A stretch of DNA of 5,803 nucleotides from Myxococcales bacterium. Its GTDB lineage: Bacteria > Myxococcota_A > Polyangia > Polyangiales > Houyiibacteriaceae. The notes beneath the pieces were generated by a model. That model made no database searches. It was not told the origin of the DNA and saw only the letters and a list, made by a program, of their open reading frames with translations. Location: NCBI GenBank assembly GCA_030622585.1, contig JAUXFZ010000183.1:1-5803 (forward strand). Reading direction: 5' to 3'. Position numbers and translations under genes: made by a program. Shown here one piece after another: positions 5,720-5,803 of the stretch (position 1 is the stretch's first letter; each line of letters opens with the position of its first letter).

Positions 5720-5803
5720 CTGACCCTCCTGATTGAACGGGACCGAGACGGTACCAGGATTTGCCGGGTTTGGGGCCGTCGGGGCTCCTGCACGTGAAAG
5801 GCA
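5720..5803 (-). promoter_or_regulatory. Upstream leader of the acylase-porin operon, with an imperfect dyad
   Basis: These 84 bases reach the window edge. Apart from the Shine-Dalgarno sequence they hold an imperfect inverted repeat at 5739-5755: arms of 7 bases (GGTACCG and CGGTCCC on the minus strand) with one mismatch around a TCT spacer, starting 8 bases upstream of the Shine-Dalgarno sequence. It could be an operator half-site pair or a small RNA hairpin. A palindromic CACGTG lies at 5791-5796. I see no clear sigma-70 promoter; it may lie beyond the window. Confidence 0.35.
5724..5730 (-). promoter_or_regulatory. Ribosome binding site of the acylase gene
   Basis: The minus strand reads AGGAGGG four bases before the ATG at 5719-5717 (TCAG between). 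This is one of the strongest possible Shine-Dalgarno matches. It supports the start that gives the lipoprotein signal peptide. Confidence 0.85.

Overview
This is a GC-rich, gene-dense window from a Gram-negative bacterium. Three things show a cell with an outer membrane: a 549-residue outer-membrane beta-barrel protein ending in Phe, a lipoprotein with a clear lipobox, and Sec-type signal peptides. The Gly/Ser-rich linker after the lipobox, the CGDG motif and the PDAGS-type low-complexity stretches resemble secreted proteins of Myxococcota (former Deltaproteobacteria). That assignment is an inference from style, with no marker gene behind it.

Layout from left to right. (1) Positions 2-214, plus strand: the end of a short frame that opens like an APC-family amino-acid permease (TM1 glycine motif) but stops after about 70 codons, probably a permease remnant with an internal deletion. 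(2) Positions 211-951, minus strand: a cytoplasmic protein made of two tandem SpoIIAA-like (STAS-fold) domains. Its stop codon overlaps that of the permease remnant in a CTAG tetranucleotide. (3) Positions 1019-1507, plus strand: a SlyD-type FKBP peptidyl-prolyl isomerase with a short His-rich tail, divergent from gene 2 across 67 bp. (4) Positions 1520-3169, minus strand: a phosphate-selective-porin-like (OprO/OprP family) outer-membrane protein with a long acidic N-terminal extension. (5) Positions 3203-5719, minus strand: a large penicillin-acylase-family N-terminal-nucleophile hydrolase of the acyl-homoserine-lactone/aculeacin acylase type, made as a lipoprotein. (6) Positions 5720-5803: its upstream leader, with a strong Shine-Dalgarno sequence and an imperfect dyad.

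Genes 5 and 4 read in the same direction 33 bp apart and probably form an acylase-porin operon. The lipoprotein acylase would cut amide-linked acyl chains (acyl-homoserine lactones, lipopeptides or related amides) in the cell envelope, and the porin would pass substrates or products through the outer membrane. The left half holds small cytoplasmic housekeeping or stress-type genes with no obvious functional link to that operon. I see no RNA genes, CRISPR arrays, insertion sequences or phage genes. The most notable items are the lipid-anchored acylase paired with a porin, and the collapsed permease. Neither amounts to a clearly new system from sequence alone.
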